Made by a program: the position numbers and the translations under genes. Below are positions 6,930 through 7,143 of a stretch of 7,143 nt of DNA, piece after piece. Below the pieces are notes generated by a model. It was not told the origin of the DNA, searched no databases, and saw only the letters and a program-made list of their open reading frames with translations. Source of the DNA: Archaeoglobaceae archaeon (GTDB lineage: Archaea > Halobacteriota > Archaeoglobi > Archaeoglobales > JdFR-42). Each line of letters starts with the position of its first letter. Position 1 is the first letter of the stretch. The DNA lies in contig WAJW01000043.1 of the NCBI GenBank assembly GCA_015523685.1, positions 1 through 7,143 on the forward strand, written 5' to 3'.

Positions 6930-6985
6930 TTTAAAGGGGATTCAGGCAGTGGATCTGATTCCCTGAAATTCCATTTAAAGGGGAT
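6930..6985. repeat. Paired 12-base direct repeats flanking a hairpin
   Basis: TTTAAAGGGGAT is perfectly repeated at 6930-6941 and 6974-6985, with 44 bases from start to start. Between them, TTCAGG (6941-6946) pairs with CCTGAA (6962-6967) around a 15-base loop. Allowing one bulged A and one G-T pair, the stem extends outward to about ten pairs (6937-6946 with 6962-6972). The arrangement suggests a protein-binding site in the leader. Confidence 0.55.
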
Positions 6986-6993
6986 CGTCCATT

Positions 6994-7003
6994 GTTATAT
7001 ATG
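6994..7003 (+). promoter_or_regulatory. Candidate TATA box for CRISPR precursor transcript
   Basis: GTTATATATG is a TATA-like element about 90 bases before the first repeat. A start about 25 bases downstream, near 7020-7028, would give roughly 65-70 bases of leader RNA before the repeat. The bases just upstream are not purine-rich, so the upstream recognition element is weak. Confidence 0.4.
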
Positions 7004-7091
7004 TGATGCATTATTATGTGTTGATTTTTGGAGGTGTGTGAGAGAAGTTAGGAGAAAGTTTTTTAGGGGAAGAGGGAGGGATATTACCACT

Positions 7092-7143
7092 GTTGTAATC
7101 AGACTATATTAGGATTGAAAGCAAATATATTAAAATTCTCAAA
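7092..7143 (+). CRISPR. First repeat and partial first spacer of a CRISPR array (cut by window edge)
   Basis: The 30 bases at 7092-7121 begin GTTGTAATCAGAC and end GGATTGAAAG. From memory, they match the Archaeoglobus fulgidus repeat that begins GTTGAAATCAGACC at about 25 of 30 positions, and the Pyrococcus furiosus repeat at about 24 of 30. The last eight bases, ATTGAAAG, are the conserved crRNA 5' tag of this repeat class. Orientation puts the leader on the left and the spacers on the right; 7122-7143 would be the first 22 bases of spacer 1. Only one copy is visible, so the array itself is inferred. No second copy occurs to the left. A lone relic repeat is the alternative. Confidence 0.72.

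Larger units (their letters stand above)
6724..7091 (+). promoter_or_regulatory. Gene-free region, probable CRISPR leader
   Basis: 368 bases without a supported gene, ending exactly at a CRISPR-type repeat. From left to right it contains the T-rich terminator, the tandem ATTTTATATTC repeat (6817-6838), a stretch rich in G and T, the direct repeat TTTAAAGGGGAT (6930-6941 and 6974-6985) around a hairpin, a TATA-like GTTATATATG (6994-7003), and a purine-rich tract (7030-7081) with a six-T run (7059-7064). Archaeal leaders lie on the side of the repeat whose 3' end is ATTGAAAG and carry the promoter for the precursor crRNA, which matches this orientation. The left boundary cannot be set from a single copy; 6817 or later is a reasonable guess. 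Confidence 0.6.

Noticed and set aside
6903..7112. 69-residue open frame on the + strand at the right end
   Set aside because: It crosses the probable CRISPR leader and runs into the repeat, has no good ribosome site, and its product has no recognisable pattern.
6724..7143. A tRNA or other structured RNA gene in the non-coding tail
   Set aside because: No cloverleaf, TTCGANNC-type loop or long stem was seen beyond the short hairpin at 6937-6972.

Overview
The window looks like chromosomal DNA of a thermophilic anaerobic archaeon, most plausibly in or near the Archaeoglobales. The grounds are a tungsten-type aldehyde:ferredoxin oxidoreductase, a GltB2-type FMN protein, an HdrD/GlcF-like iron-sulfur protein, GGAGG-type ribosome sites, TATA-like promoter elements, and a terminal 30-base repeat of the archaeal ...ATTGAAAG class. 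This is inference from gene content; no species marker is present.

Layout. All genes are on the + strand. Positions 1-5845 hold a tightly packed operon. It contains the tail of an unidentified gene (ends 106), a ferredoxin-fused glutamate-synthase-type FMN protein (112-1485), an AOR (1495-3324), a GlcD-like FAD protein (3330-4694) and an HdrD/GlcF-like CCG-domain iron-sulfur protein (4691-5845). Gaps are 5, 9 and 5 bases, followed by a 4-base ATGA overlap. After a 59-base AT-rich gap with its own candidate promoter comes a membrane protein (5905-6723). It has a PepSY-like outer domain followed by a four-helix segment with two H-x13-H histidine pairs, the expected layout for a transmembrane two-heme b-type electron carrier.

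Positions 6724-7143 carry no convincing gene. They hold a T-rich terminator, an AT-rich tandem repeat, paired 12-base direct repeats around a hairpin, a TATA-like element, a purine-rich stretch, and at 7092-7121 what appears to be the first repeat of a CRISPR array running off the right edge. The non-coding stretch fits a CRISPR leader reading left to right.

How the genes may work together (inference). AOR would oxidise an aldehyde with electrons going to ferredoxin. The FAD protein and the CCG protein look like the two halves of a 2-hydroxyacid-dehydrogenase-type complex feeding a quinone or another carrier. The GltB2-like protein has FMN, a 3Fe-4S site and a single 4Fe-4S ferredoxin site but no glutaminase domain, so it could be an electron-transfer partner or an oxidoreductase of unknown substrate. 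The diheme membrane protein could pass electrons across the membrane, but it may be a separate transcription unit. The substrate of the cluster cannot be read from the sequence.
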